DNA of 64,000 nt, taken from Desulfobulbaceae bacterium (GTDB lineage: Bacteria > Desulfobacterota > Desulfobulbia > Desulfobulbales > Desulfobulbaceae). The stretch is from assembly GCA_019163135.1 (NCBI GenBank), contig JAFLKR010000051.1, positions 1 to 64,000 of the forward strand. The letters are read 5' to 3'. The position numbers and the translations under genes are program-made. Each line of letters starts with the position of its first letter. Positions within the stretch are counted from its first letter, which is position 1. The notes below the pieces were generated by a model. The model had not been told where the DNA came from. It searched no databases and was given only the letters and a program-made list of their open reading frames with translations. Positions 26,897 through 38,661 of the stretch are shown here, piece by piece.

Positions 26897-27148
26897 TTAG
26901 AAGGACATCTCCAGAAAATGCGCGTGGAATCGAGTCATATCCGCGCCACATTTGCCACAGATAAATTTCACCTCCCCAAAAATTTCAGTGGTATTCTCTT
27001 CAGGCGTAAAAGAGCCGTCAATATTTTGCAGATAATGGGTCGTGACCAGAACATTTTCAGCAATTTCAACAAAATTTGAATTGTTACCGCACTGTTGACA
27101 GACAATGCGTCCGGCCGGTTCACCGGAAGGAATTTGGACTTTCTTCAT
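26897..27148 (-). CDS. Small zinc-ribbon protein
   Basis: The 83-residue protein has two CxxC pairs (CQQCG at about 17-20 and CGKCG at about 69-72) that can bind one zinc ion, the layout of a zinc ribbon. The middle is a short beta-rich stretch (VLVTTHYLQNIDGSF). No catalytic signature is visible. It may bind RNA or protein; I do not name a family. It is separated by about 90 bases from the acylphosphatase gene. Confidence 0.7.
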   Translation of the reverse strand: MKKVQIPSGEPAGRIVCQQCGNNSNFVEIAENVLVTTHYLQNIDGSFTPEENTTEIFGEVKFICGKCGADMTRFHAHFLEMSF

Positions 27149-27240
27149 AGACGTATCTGCTAGCGTTCACGCTTGTGAGTTGAGGTTGAGTACTGCCTTC
27201 CCACCAGGAATGCAGTAAAGATCTGCAGCATCACCGAATC

Positions 27241-27524
27241 TCAGGAGAGATACCGGATAAAAAAAGGACTGGTCTCGCCTTCTGGAGGAAGTTCATTATA
27301 CTCGACCCGAGTTACATGGGAATAGGGTGAACCAATGGCAAGCCAAGAAAGAAGCGCCTCCGTTTGGGTAGCAGAACCTTCGAACATCACTTGGACTGTG
27401 CCGTCAGGAAGATTCCCGACCCAACCCGAAAGGCCAAGCCGTGACGCCTCTCGCCGGGTATACTCACGAAAGGCAACTCCCTGCACCCTGCCGTGCACCA
27501 TGGCCTGGATACGTTTTCGATCCA

Positions 27525-27525
<1 letters not shown>
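27241..27525 (-). CDS. acyP: Acylphosphatase
   Basis: Hydrolyses acyl phosphates such as carbamoyl phosphate and 1,3-bisphosphoglycerate. The 94 residues carry the family signatures VHGRVQGVAFREYTRREA (the catalytic Arg lies in GVAFREY) and GWVGNLPDGTVQVMFEG with the catalytic Asn. The start ATG shares bases with the ligA stop (TAATG), so it is expressed from the ligA transcript. Confidence 0.95.
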
Positions 27526-29730
<2,205 letters not shown>

Positions 29731-29994
29731 ACTCCCACCTCCTTTTATTGTTGTTTTACTGGAAACCTTCCGCAAGAGCGGACCAACAGCACCTTTAATT
29801 ACCACTTAAAATTCCTGATGAAGGTGAGCGGAGCGGCTCTTTACAGAGACAAAAACAAGCATGTTGCCTCGCGCACCTTTTTGCAAGACAAACACCTTCA
29901 ACCTAGGTAAAACATATCAGAATTTTTCCTGTAAGTCGATCAGGTTTACACGGATGCCAGTCAGAGATCTTACTTGAATAAGGGGGGAGCCAAC
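29731..29994. other. Divergent tautomerase / galE intergenic region
   Basis: About 260 bp between the minus-strand tautomerase and plus-strand galE. No gene or strong hairpin seen; it must carry both promoters. Confidence 0.35.
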
Positions 29995-31008
29995 ATGCAT
30001 ATCATCGTTACCGGTGGCGCCGGCTACATCGGCAGCCACACCTGCCTGGAACTGTTGAACGCCGGTTATCAGGTTTCGGTTATCGATAACCTCTGTAATT
30101 CAAGCCGAGAATCGATTAAACGGGTGGAAAGAATCACCGGCAAATCCATCGCCTTCTTCGAGGTCGATCTACTTGATAAAAACCGTTTGCACGAGGTATT
30201 TGCTCAAACCCCGGATGCGCAGGCAGTGATTCATTTCGCCGGGCTTAAGGCGGTCGGTGAATCCGTTCAGCGCCCGCTGCTTTACTATCAGAACAATTTG
30301 ACAGCAACCCTGAATCTCTGCCAGGTCATGCAGGAACGGGGGCTTAAAAATATCGTCTTTTCCTCATCGGCCACGGTCTATGGCGATCCAGCCTCTGTGC
30401 CCATCCGAGAAGATTTCCCTCTCTCCTGCACCAACCCGTACGGTCGCACCAAACTAATATCCGAAGAGATTCTGCGCGATCTGTACCTTGCCGATCCCCA
30501 ATGGAATGTCATTTTACTTCGCTATTTCAATCCGGTTGGCGCCCATAAAAGCGGGCTTATTGGCGAGGACCCCAACGGCATACCCAACAACTTGGTTCCA
30601 TACATCGCACAGGTAGCGATCGGAAAACTACAGAAACTATCGGTTTACGGCAATGATTACCCCACCGACGACGGCACCGGCGTACGCGACTACATCCATG
30701 TCGTTGACCTAGCCATTGGCCATCTGCGGGCTTTGGAAAAACTTACAGAAAAACCTGGTGCGGTGACCTATAACCTCGGTACGGGCCGAGGATACTCGGT
30801 TCTTGAAATGATCGGGGCTTTTGCCCAGGCCAGCGGCAAACAGATTCCCTACCGCATAATCGGCCGTCGGCCCGGTGATATAGCCCGATGCTTTGCCGAC
30901 CCCACCCTTGCCAAAACTGAACTTGGATGGACAGCTCGGTTCGGCATTCAAAAAATGTGCGAGGATACCTGGCACTGGCAAGTAACCAACCCGCAGGGAT
31001 ACAAATAA
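29995..31008 (+). CDS. galE: UDP-glucose 4-epimerase
   Basis: Interconverts UDP-glucose and UDP-galactose (or their GlcNAc forms) for surface polysaccharides. The 337 residues begin MHIIVTGGAGYIGSH, an extended-SDR NAD site, and carry the FSSSATVYG and NPYGRTK (catalytic YxxxK) motifs, then DYIHVVDLA. The ATG at 29995 follows GGGGGGAG; a TTG 21 bases earlier is in frame but less likely. Its products feed the exopolysaccharide and glucan enzymes elsewhere in the window, by inference. Confidence 0.94.
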   Translation: MHIIVTGGAGYIGSHTCLELLNAGYQVSVIDNLCNSSRESIKRVERITGKSIAFFEVDLLDKNRLHEVFAQTPDAQAVIHFAGLKAVGESVQRPLLYYQNNLTATLNLCQVMQERGLKNIVFSSSATVYGDPASVPIREDFPLSCTNPYGRTKLISEEILRDLYLADPQWNVILLRYFNPVGAHKSGLIGEDPNGIPNNLVPYIAQVAIGKLQKLSVYGNDYPTDDGTGVRDYIHVVDLAIGHLRALEKLTEKPGAVTYNLGTGRGYSVLEMIGAFAQASGKQIPYRIIGRRPGDIARCFADPTLAKTELGWTARFGIQKMCEDTWHWQVTNPQGYK

Positions 31009-31166
31009 ACACAGCCTCCAAGTCCTGCCGTCTGGCGGGCGTATCGGGATCGTGCAACCTAGCAGCGATCCCCAATCTGAACCTGCTTTTTTTCTACCCC
31101 TGGCAGGCACAGCTGTGTTACAAAAAGTCGTACACCTTGCGGCGTTATTATTGGTTGTGTTGAGGC

Positions 31167-31192
31167 CTAACGGCTCTACCGTTAGTTTAATA
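31167..31192 (+). terminator. Short hairpin after galE
   Basis: A 7-bp stem (31167-31173 and 31179-31185) with five-base loop is followed by an AT-rich TTTAATAAT run. It is short, so termination would be partial; it is 40 bases before the cmoA start and may let some galE transcript through. Confidence 0.4.
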
Positions 31193-31225
31193 ATAGTCAG
31201 TTGGACACGGTTCACTTATATCTCG

Positions 31226-31954
31226 ATGGCCGATGACACCCTATATTCCACCGGCATGGTCGAAGAAGACTTCTCCTTTAACGATCGGGTAGCCGAAGTA
31301 TTCGACGACATGCTCGACCGGTCCATCCCCTATTATCGTACGGTTATCGAAGGGATGGCCCAGTTACTTGCCTGCCGGTTAGCAACTGGGGCGACCCTTT
31401 ATGACCTGGGCTGTTCTACCGGCACAACCCTGCTGGAACTGTCCAGACGGCTACCCGCCATGAATTTTCATTATATCGGGATCGACAATGCCCCTGCCAT
31501 GTTGGACAAAGCCCGAAGAAAAAGCGCCATGTACAGTAAAACAGCAATCCTCGAGTTTCGGCAGGACGACATCACCCGTTGCGCTCTACCAGCGGCCAGT
31601 GGGATTATCTGTAACTATACCCTCCAGTTTCTGCGCCCCTTGACCCGGCAGGCCTTTGTCAGGCGACTCTATGAGGCGCTTCCCCCAGGAGGGATTTTAT
31701 TTCTCAGTGAAAAAACTATCTCTCACGCTGGCCGGCTCAATCGTGATTTCATTGAAATTTATCATAGCTTTAAAAAACAACAGGGCTATTCGGAACTTGA
31801 AATAGCCGCCAAGCGCGAAGCCCTGGAAAACGTTCTGATCCCGTTTTCCCTCCAGGAAAACATTGCCCTGCTACAGGGAGCTGGCTTTGACGAGATTGAG
31901 ACCTTCTTCAAGTGGTTCAACTTTACCGCCCTCATCGCCTTGAAACGGCCATAA
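31226..31954 (+). CDS. cmoA: Carboxy-S-adenosyl-L-methionine synthase CmoA
   Basis: Makes carboxy-SAM from SAM and prephenate, the donor for wobble-uridine modification of tRNA. The 242-residue product begins MADDTLYSTG and has FVFNDRVAEVFDDML-like FNDRVAEVFDDMLDRSIPYY, motif I LYDLGCSTGTTLLELS, and NYTLQFL, all typical of CmoA. A frame opening at 31052 adds 58 residues unlike the family and hydrophobic in a random way, so the ATG at 31226 is preferred. It lies one base before the cmoB start region; the two work in sequence. Confidence 0.94.
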   Translation: MADDTLYSTGMVEEDFSFNDRVAEVFDDMLDRSIPYYRTVIEGMAQLLACRLATGATLYDLGCSTGTTLLELSRRLPAMNFHYIGIDNAPAMLDKARRKSAMYSKTAILEFRQDDITRCALPAASGIICNYTLQFLRPLTRQAFVRRLYEALPPGGILFLSEKTISHAGRLNRDFIEIYHSFKKQQGYSELEIAAKREALENVLIPFSLQENIALLQGAGFDEIETFFKWFNFTALIALKRP

Positions 31955-31955
31955 T

Positions 31956-32909
31956 ATGGATCTACTCCAGCGATTTCCCCAAGCCGACCTCGACCGGCTC
32001 CGTCGTCTCCTCGAAGAAAAAGCCGCCTGGATCAATCAAGATAAAACCGGATTTCTCCGCTATCGCCTCCCCATGCAATCAGTGCAACACCTGCGGGCCT
32101 CATCCTGTGATTTTTCCGGCGACGTGGTCCGCATCGGTACGATTGAGGACTTGACGCCCATTGAGCATCAGTTGGTTGATACCGTGCTCCGGGGTTTTAT
32201 GCCGTGGCGCAAAGGGCCATTTTCGATTTTTGGGATCGACATTGATGCCGAATGGCGAAGCGAACGAAAATGGAACCGTATCGTAACCGAACTGCCCGAC
32301 CTCTCCGATAAGATTATCGCCGATATCGGCTGCAATAACGGCTATTACATGTTTCGCATGGCCGGATTTCAGCCTAAATTGGTCCTGGGCTTCGAGCCCT
32401 ATATCCAGCATCACTTTACCTTCAACACCCTCAATGCTTTTGCCGGTCAATCTCGACTTCAAACAGAATTGCTCGGCATTGAACATCTCGACCTGTTCCC
32501 TGAATGTTTCGATGTAATTTTCTGCCTCGGCATCCTTTATCACCGCCCGTCACCGATAGAATCCCTGCGTGACCTGTTTGGTGCCCTAAAGCCCGGTGGA
32601 ACGCTGATCGTGGAGTCCCAGAGTATCCCCGGGGACGAATCCATGGCCCTCTTCCCTGAAAACACCTACGCCAAAGTCCCTGGGACTTGGTTTGTTCCCA
32701 CCGCCACCTGCTTGCACAACTGGATGACAAGAACAGGCTTTCAGCAGGTACGACTATTCTGTGATCACGCCATGAGCAGTGAGGAACAGCGACAAACCTC
32801 ATGGATGACTTTTGAATCATACCAAGATTTTATTGACAAGCACGACCCGGCGCGTACTATAGAGGGATATCCTGCGCCCCGCCGGGTATTCTTTAAAGCA
32901 ACAAAATAA
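31956..32909 (+). CDS. cmoB: tRNA U34 carboxymethyltransferase CmoB
   Basis: Uses carboxy-SAM to turn 5-hydroxyuridine at tRNA position 34 into cmo5U, widening codon reading. The 317 residues carry WRKGPF, SDKIIADIGCNNGYYMFRMAG (SAM motif), DVIFCLGILYHR and ESQSIPGDE, a close CmoB pattern and length. It follows cmoA by one base, so they are one operon. Confidence 0.95.
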   Translation: MDLLQRFPQADLDRLRRLLEEKAAWINQDKTGFLRYRLPMQSVQHLRASSCDFSGDVVRIGTIEDLTPIEHQLVDTVLRGFMPWRKGPFSIFGIDIDAEWRSERKWNRIVTELPDLSDKIIADIGCNNGYYMFRMAGFQPKLVLGFEPYIQHHFTFNTLNAFAGQSRLQTELLGIEHLDLFPECFDVIFCLGILYHRPSPIESLRDLFGALKPGGTLIVESQSIPGDESMALFPENTYAKVPGTWFVPTATCLHNWMTRTGFQQVRLFCDHAMSSEEQRQTSWMTFESYQDFIDKHDPARTIEGYPAPRRVFFKATK

Positions 32910-32997
32910 CTGTTCAGACGTTTTTCTTATTTCGAACAGTGTCTCCGGCTGATAACAACAGCCTTACAATCGTATAACGAAAAACCAAGGTGAGTTG

Positions 32998-33549
32998 ATG
33001 ATGAATGCAAATGATTGCACGTTGTACCACGGTGGCCTGAAAGGAGCAGAATCTGCTTTTGGCGAGAATTCCGAAAAATACGGCATGAATGAGGTGATTT
33101 TTACTTTTGAAGGCCATCGCCTCAACCGCGATCGCAATTCGGTTATGCTGAGCGAGGACGAGTTACTCCGGGGGGATATCAGCATGGAAATCGCTTCTCG
33201 CATGATGAACCGAACCTACTATGAAACCGAAAAAATCCGACGGGTTCTGCAAACGATCTTTCATATGGTCAACAAAGGCCATCAGATATTTGTGATCGGC
33301 TCTATCCTGGAGGACAACTCAGTCAAAGGGGGCACCGGCTGGGCTGTGGAATTGGCAAAATTGTTCAATCGCCCACTCCATGTCTATGACCAGACCCGCA
33401 CCCAGTGGTTTACCTGGAAGGATGGGACTTGGGCGGAAGATACCCCAAAAATCAGTTACAACACTTTCGTCGGTTCAGGAACCCGATACCTCAGCGATGC
33501 CGGTATCGCCGCGATTGCGCAACTTTTTGCCGACAGTTTTGAAAAATAG
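32998..33549 (+). CDS. SLOG/LOG-like Rossmann protein of unknown role
   Basis: The product of about 183 residues (ATG at 32998 or 33001, AAGGTGAG upstream) looks like a LOG/DprA-type SLOG nucleotide-binding fold. It has an N-terminal HGGLKGAESAFGE turn, a central HQIFVIGSILEDNSVKGGTGWAVELAK where VIGS and GGTGWAVE resemble the GGxxGxME/PGGxGTxxE loops of LOG proteins, and a second-last strand with VGSGTRYLS. Relatives I recall are small stand-alone or phage-linked proteins of unknown function. The call is by motif resemblance only. It follows cmoB by 88 bases and could share its transcript. Confidence 0.55.
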   Translation: MMNANDCTLYHGGLKGAESAFGENSEKYGMNEVIFTFEGHRLNRDRNSVMLSEDELLRGDISMEIASRMMNRTYYETEKIRRVLQTIFHMVNKGHQIFVIGSILEDNSVKGGTGWAVELAKLFNRPLHVYDQTRTQWFTWKDGTWAEDTPKISYNTFVGSGTRYLSDAGIAAIAQLFADSFEK

Positions 33550-33598
33550 ACCTTAAAAAACTTTGCACATTCCCCTTGTGTAAAATCACACTAAAGCG

Positions 33599-33655
33599 AT
33601 CATAACATTACGATTTGAATAATTCTCTCTGTTACTGTCACCGTAATGTTATGAT
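33599..33655. repeat. 14-bp perfect inverted repeat with 29-bp spacer
   Basis: ATCATAACATTACG at 33599-33612 is repeated in inverse as CGTAATGTTATGAT at 33642-33655. It lies between the SLOG-like gene and the convergent mnmE gene and is followed by TTGTTTT on the plus strand. It may be a long-loop terminator or a bipartite binding site. Confidence 0.65.
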
Positions 33656-33810
33656 TGTTTTACGGCCGCTCTCTGTATCCTGGCAGGGCCGGGCTCCTAA
33701 TCCCTTGTTCCCCGTTCCAGCAAACCATCCAACCCTCACGGTTGCCGGTTGATATTTGCCGATCACCGCGGTGGCTGAAAAAAGCGATCATCCTTAATCC
33801 ATCCAATGGG

Positions 33811-35202
33811 TTATTTGCCGATACAGAACCGGCTGAAAACGGCATCCAGGACCTCGTCCGGGGTTGTCAATCCGGTAATATCGCCTAAATAATCAAGCGC
33901 TGATTGCAGTTCCACTGCCAACAAGTCGAACGGTGCCCCTGCCAGCATCGTCTGCTCAAACTTCAGACAAGCGGCCAAGGTTTTATTCAAAACGGAGCGA
34001 TGCCTTGCATTGGGCGCACAGGTCATCTGCTCGCAAAGGGCACCATTATCGCCGATGACCGCTTGATAAAGGGCATCCTGGAGATCTTCAAGCCCAAGAT
34101 GCTGCTTTGCTGAGATTGCAAGGGTCTTGTTATAAGGAAATTCCTCGTACAGTTGTTGCAATGCTTCCTGGGATACCAAATCCCGCTTATTGATGACGAT
34201 CAGATGCTTCTTGTCTTGCAGTGTTACATACAACTCGCGGTCACTGGTCCCCATCCCGCTCAGTGCATCCACCAGAAACAAGACCACATCAGCATCCCGC
34301 AACTTTAGCCGTGCCCTTTCGATCCCAAGAGCTTCCACAGGATCTTCATGCATTCTTATCCCGGCAGTGTCGATGAGATGTACCGGAATGCCGCGTATGG
34401 CAATCTGCTCCTCTATAGTATCCCGCGTCGTTCCCGGGGTGGGCGTTACCAAGGCCCTTTCCTCTTGCAGCAGGGCATTGAGCAGGCTCGACTTGCCTAC
34501 ATTCGGCCGACCTGCGATGACAACCTTGACCCCTTCTCGGACTATCTTACCCTGCTCGGACAGGGTAACGAGTTGCTCCAAGGGGGAGATGATCTTCGAG
34601 CGCAATGGCACTGCCATCTGACCGGTATTAAAAATTTCGACATCATCATCAGGGAAATCAATCGCCACTTCCAGCAAGGCCAGGATAGCAATTATTTCCC
34701 CACGAATCCCTTCCAGGATTTGGAAGAGATCACCCCGCATCTGATTAGCTGCAAGTTGGGCACCTTTAGCGGTTTGGGCCTGCAACAGATCAAGTACCGC
34801 CTCGGCTTGGGTCAGGTCTATCCGACCGGCTAGAAAAGCCCGTTTGGTAAATTCTCCGTTTTCAGCAGGACGCGCTCCACGCTCAAAAAGGTTCCTTAGG
34901 ATTTCCTGAAGTACGAGGTAGGACCCGTGGCAATGAAGCTCAACCACATCTTCACGGGTATAGGTAGCGGGCGCCCGCATGTAGACCGCCAAAGCTTCGT
35001 CCAGGACTTGACCGTCAAGGCTAATTACCGTGCCGTAATAGAGCTTGTGACTTGAAAAATGGGAATGGGCTTTATGGGGGACAAACAATTGGTGCAAGAA
35101 AGGAAGGGCATCAGGACCTGAAATCCGAATAATGCCGATCCCCCCAATGCCGGGAGCTGTGGCGATGGCAGCTATAGTATCAGTCGCCGGATGGACGGCC
35201 AC
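33811..35202 (-). CDS. mnmE: tRNA modification GTPase MnmE
   Basis: With MnmG it adds (carboxymethyl)aminomethyl groups to U34 of tRNAs. The 463 residues have the folate-binding N-terminal domain (DTIAAIATAPGIGGIGIIRISG), a G domain with GRPNVGKSSLLNALL, TPGTTRD, DTAG and NKRD, and end in the family FCIGK with the conserved last Cys. The start is GTG with AGGAGG six bases upstream, inside the end of jag. MnmG is encoded 4 kb away on the other strand. Confidence 0.97.
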   Translation of the reverse strand: MAVHPATDTIAAIATAPGIGGIGIIRISGPDALPFLHQLFVPHKAHSHFSSHKLYYGTVISLDGQVLDEALAVYMRAPATYTREDVVELHCHGSYLVLQEILRNLFERGARPAENGEFTKRAFLAGRIDLTQAEAVLDLLQAQTAKGAQLAANQMRGDLFQILEGIRGEIIAILALLEVAIDFPDDDVEIFNTGQMAVPLRSKIISPLEQLVTLSEQGKIVREGVKVVIAGRPNVGKSSLLNALLQEERALVTPTPGTTRDTIEEQIAIRGIPVHLIDTAGIRMHEDPVEALGIERARLKLRDADVVLFLVDALSGMGTSDRELYVTLQDKKHLIVINKRDLVSQEALQQLYEEFPYNKTLAISAKQHLGLEDLQDALYQAVIGDNGALCEQMTCAPNARHRSVLNKTLAACLKFEQTMLAGAPFDLLAVELQSALDYLGDITGLTTPDEVLDAVFSRFCIGK

Positions 35203-36139
35203 CTGATCCTCCTCGCCGTTTTTTGGAAACGGGACGCCGGCCTTTGCCAGGCTTATAAATCAATACTTTCTTAAACAACCCTTCACCCACCGATCGACTG
35301 CGCACGCCTTTGTCATCCTGCAAAGCCATATGCACCACTCGACGCTCCGACGGGTTGAGCGCAGCGATCGCCTGGGTTTTGCCATCCTCTTTGACCAAGG
35401 CAGCCAATTCAACCGCCCGTATCTTAAGTTCCTCGGCTCTTCGCTCCCGGAAATCGCCGGCATTTAAGGCCAGCATAATTTTATCAGGCAGTAGGCGACT
35501 GACCATTTTACGAAGCAAATATTGCAAACTGTCGAGGGTTCTACCTTCCGGGCCGACGATATGCGTCTCATGCGGCCCGGAAATATTACATAACACGGTA
35601 TTTTGCTCAAAGATAACATGGACCTCGGAGGACAACCCCATCAGAGAGAGCAACTTGTGCAAATCCTCCTGAATCAGAGCTAAACTTTCTTCAGAAGGTG
35701 GTTCCAATGGCACCTCCTCTTCAAAATCTTCGGGCTCAGCTTCTTGCTCTTCAAGAACCGGTTCATTTTTTTCACGGCGTTTCCCTCGAGAGGCTTTCGA
35801 GGCCGCGGGAGGGGCAACTGCTTGATTGCCGTCTACCTCTTCTACAACCGCGAGGGCGAGAACTGGCTCAATGGGCACTACTGACACGACGGTCTCGACA
35901 ATGACTTCCTCAGCAGGATCGCTGGAGATTAAACCAAGCTCAGTTGTGGATTCCACCAATGCATCTGTTTTTCGCTGTACACGGATATGTGCCTTTTTCT
36001 TGCATAGACCAAAAATGCCGGCCGAACCTGTCTCCAGTACTTCTATATCCAGATCCTCGCGCGAAGCACCGAGATCCCTGCACGCTTGTTCTATAACTTC
36101 AGAAATTTCTTTACCGTAAAAATCTTTTCCTTTTGCCAT
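35180..36139 (-). CDS. jag: KhpB/Jag RNA-binding protein
   Basis: RNA-binding regulator usually paired with KhpA. The 319 residues show a Jag_N domain at the start (MAKGKDFYGKEISEVIEQAC ... AGIFGLCKKKAHI), an acidic low-complexity spacer of about 100 residues (60-160) that is longer than usual, a KH domain (VGPEGRTLDSLQYLLRKMV) and R3H domain (NPSERRVVHMALQDDKGVRS), and an R/K-rich tail. It overlaps mnmE by 23 bases and follows yidC by 24 bases, as in many bacteria. Confidence 0.93.
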   Translation of the reverse strand: MAKGKDFYGKEISEVIEQACRDLGASREDLDIEVLETGSAGIFGLCKKKAHIRVQRKTDALVESTTELGLISSDPAEEVIVETVVSVVPIEPVLALAVVEEVDGNQAVAPPAASKASRGKRREKNEPVLEEQEAEPEDFEEEVPLEPPSEESLALIQEDLHKLLSLMGLSSEVHVIFEQNTVLCNISGPHETHIVGPEGRTLDSLQYLLRKMVSRLLPDKIMLALNAGDFRERRAEELKIRAVELAALVKEDGKTQAIAALNPSERRVVHMALQDDKGVRSRSVGEGLFKKVLIYKPGKGRRPVSKKRRGGSGGRPSGD

Positions 36140-36163
36140 GACAAACCTTCCCTGCGCATAGGT

Positions 36164-37810
36164 TCAGGCCTTATTCTGCCGATTAATAAGCTGCTGTTGA
36201 AGAATGGAAAGCAGGTTATTGATAAACCAGTAAAGCACCAGACCCGATGCGAAATTGATGAACATGAATGTGAAAATAACCGGTAGAAATTGCATGATCC
36301 GCGCTTGGGTCGGATCAGCGGTGGTGGGTGTCATCTTCTGCTGCAAGTACATGGAAGCCCCCATCAGCAGGGTAAGGATCGGTATACCGTGCAAATAGGG
36401 AAGATCAATGCCTATCCAGAGCCTATCTGGGGCGGACAGGTCGTTGATCCACAGCATGAAGGGCGCATGCCGGAGTTCGATTGCCGCCAGCAGCACCTGA
36501 TACAGAGCGAAAAAAAACGGGATCTGGATTACCATCGGCAAACAACCACCCACTGGGTTGACCTTATAGGTCTTGTAGAGGGTCATCATCTCTTGATTCA
36601 TCGTTGCCGGATCGTTCTTATATTTCTCCCGCAATTTTGCAATTTTGGGTTGCAATTTCTGCATATTTTTCATCGACTTCATACCCTTTTGGGTAATAGG
36701 CCAGAAAACCAGCTTGATCAGGATCGTCACCAGGATAATAGCGACTCCGTAATTGCCGATGTACTGATGAAAGATGTTAAGCAACCAGAGCATAGGCTTG
36801 GCCAGGATATCGAACCAGCCGAAATTCACGGCTTTGGCCAACTCGCTCCCAGCAGCCTCCAAAATCTGTAACTTTTTAGGTCCGAAATAAAGTTTATAGG
36901 TGAAAACTTGGGAACCTTGTGCCGGTACGGTCTGGATTCCTTCTGAAATAACGCTCCGAACATGCTGCTCCGATCCTTGCACGGTCACAGTGTGCACTTC
37001 GCCGGTAGTCGGAACCGCTGCGGTGATGAAATAGTTGTCGACAAACCCGGTCCAATTCACCTTACCCTGAAGCACTACCGGTCCTTCGGTCAATTTTTTC
37101 GGTTTAGTTTCCACCAATTTGCCGTTTATATAGGCCGCCGGTCCGAAAAACAGATATGCACTAGCCGCACCGGCATGGTCAAATGGTTCATTGGCCATGG
37201 ATAGCGCCGGTGAGATCCGCAGCGGTTTATCGGTCGAATTTTCCACTTTATATTCGACATCCATCAGGTAACTATCGCCATGAAAAGTCAAGGTGCGGAC
37301 GATTTTGATGCCATCAGGAAGCGAAGCGGTCATGACCAACTTGGCGGTTTCCTGCTGGGTAGGCAAGGCCACCTTGCTCTTGTCTGCTGTGAAAAGGGGC
37401 AGCGTCGCCGATTCACCATTATCGAGGGTAAAAAGCACCGGCAAATCCGCCAATTCTTTTCCAGGCACCAACTGCATCGGACCGGAGTCCTTTGCCATTT
37501 TCGTCCGATAATCCTTCAAGACAAAGCTCTTGAACCCGCCCCCCTGTTCCATAATCACAGCGGTGTAAAGCGGTGTATCAACAGTAATATCCTTGGCATT
37601 AGGGTCAAGGGTAACGGAGTTATGGGGTTTGCCGGTAGAAATGGCGGCGGTTGGCACGGAAACCGCTGCCTGTTTGCCTGAGGATTCGGTCACCTGCTGC
37701 GATTGAGGTGCGACAGGAGGTGGCGGTGTGGGCTTGGCAAAGAAATACTGATACCCAACCAGAATGAGGAATGAAAGAACAATGGCCAAAAAGGCTCTGT
37801 ATAAATCCAT
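36164..37810 (-). CDS. yidC: Membrane protein insertase YidC
   Basis: Inserts and folds inner-membrane proteins with or without SecYEG. The 548 residues have an N-terminal anchor, a large periplasmic beta-sandwich (about 60-340) and the conserved 60KD_IMP core with spans at about 350-370, 420-440, 470-490 and 510-530 and GGCLPMVIQIPFFFALYQVLL. Length and order match Gram-negative YidC. The gene follows yidD by 74 bases. Confidence 0.96.
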   Translation of the reverse strand: MDLYRAFLAIVLSFLILVGYQYFFAKPTPPPPVAPQSQQVTESSGKQAAVSVPTAAISTGKPHNSVTLDPNAKDITVDTPLYTAVIMEQGGGFKSFVLKDYRTKMAKDSGPMQLVPGKELADLPVLFTLDNGESATLPLFTADKSKVALPTQQETAKLVMTASLPDGIKIVRTLTFHGDSYLMDVEYKVENSTDKPLRISPALSMANEPFDHAGAASAYLFFGPAAYINGKLVETKPKKLTEGPVVLQGKVNWTGFVDNYFITAAVPTTGEVHTVTVQGSEQHVRSVISEGIQTVPAQGSQVFTYKLYFGPKKLQILEAAGSELAKAVNFGWFDILAKPMLWLLNIFHQYIGNYGVAIILVTILIKLVFWPITQKGMKSMKNMQKLQPKIAKLREKYKNDPATMNQEMMTLYKTYKVNPVGGCLPMVIQIPFFFALYQVLLAAIELRHAPFMLWINDLSAPDRLWIGIDLPYLHGIPILTLLMGASMYLQQKMTPTTADPTQARIMQFLPVIFTFMFINFASGLVLYWFINNLLSILQQQLINRQNKA

Positions 37811-37884
37811 GTTAAATACCTTAAAGAACCCCTGCTATCGCAGCGGCGTTGACAGGATAAAACCGTTTACGTGTAAAGGCCGTG

Positions 37885-38160
37885 TCATTTCACCGGGTCA
37901 TACCCGCCGCGGCAAAAAGGATGACAGCGCAATATCCGCCATAAAGCCAGTAGAACACCGCGAATTGCTCCATGTTTTTCGACGGCTTCAATAGCGTATT
38001 GGGAGCACGAGGGAACAAAACGGCAGGCAGGTGGGAAAAGTGGTGAAATAAAACACTGGTAGCCCTTAAAAAGCAAAATCAGGCATCTTCCCGGCACTCT
38101 CAGCCATGCGGAACGTCTACGCACGCTAACGATTGGAGATTCCCCATGGTGACAGTTCAA
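37885..38160 (-). CDS. yidD: Membrane protein insertion factor YidD
   Basis: Small peripheral inner-membrane protein that helps YidC. The C-terminal 60 residues give the whole family signature: [48 protein letters not shown] place the start at the TTG at 38160, which has GGAGG eight bases upstream; the resulting 91 residues suit the family. The frame extends to 38292 inside rnpA, and a GTG at 38124 is another option. Confidence 0.85.
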   Translation of the reverse strand: MNCHHGESPIVSVRRRSAWLRVPGRCLILLFKGYQCFISPLFPPACRFVPSCSQYAIEAVEKHGAIRGVLLALWRILRCHPFCRGGYDPVK

Positions 38161-38182
38161 GGCTGTTGCCTCCTGCCTGTTC

Positions 38183-38518
38183 TTATCCACCGAAAATTCG
38201 AACCATGCCTGCTTGCAGATCGACGAGGCGATTAGTGGCGAAATCAGGCCTGACCGTAAAAACAATATCGCATGATTGCGGAAAGAGGCCACGGTTGAGG
38301 CGGAACACCTCCCGAATTAACCTCTTGATTTTATTGCGCCGCACAGCATTGCCCGTTTTTTTGTGCACACTGATGCCCAACCGATTGTAGCTTCCTGCGT
38401 TCGGCAGAAATATCACGACAAACCCGTTACCTCGAATCCGCTGACCAAGACGATATACGCACTGAAACTCCCTTGTCGTCCTGAGCAGATGAATTTTAGG
38501 GAGAGTAAAACGGTTCAA
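38183..38518 (-). CDS. rnpA: Ribonuclease P protein component
   Basis: Protein subunit that helps RNase P RNA remove tRNA 5' leaders. The 111 residues start near [20 protein letters not shown] and have the RNR-type signature [17 protein letters not shown]. It lies five bases past rpmH, the classic order rpmH-rnpA-yidD-yidC. Confidence 0.95.
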   Translation of the reverse strand: MNRFTLPKIHLLRTTREFQCVYRLGQRIRGNGFVVIFLPNAGSYNRLGISVHKKTGNAVRRNKIKRLIREVFRLNRGLFPQSCDIVFTVRPDFATNRLVDLQAGMVRIFGG

Positions 38519-38523
38519 GCGTA

Positions 38524-38661
38524 TCAGGCAGACAAGTGTTGGCGCCCTTTTGCTCTTCTTCTCTTGATGACAGCCTGGCCTGCACGTGTTTTCATGCGGA
38601 CGCGAAACCCATGGGTGCGGGCGCGCTTGATTACGCTGGGTTGGTACGTTCTTTTACTCAT
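38524..38661 (-). CDS. rpmH: Ribosomal protein L34
   Basis: A 45-residue, highly basic protein, read directly from the minus strand: [19 protein letters not shown], then [21 protein letters not shown]. This is the full L34 family pattern. It begins the minus-strand rpmH-rnpA-yidD-yidC-jag-mnmE run. An AT-rich stretch lies upstream; no clear AGGAGG is present. Confidence 0.97.
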   Translation of the reverse strand: MSKRTYQPSVIKRARTHGFRVRMKTRAGQAVIKRRRAKGRQHLSA

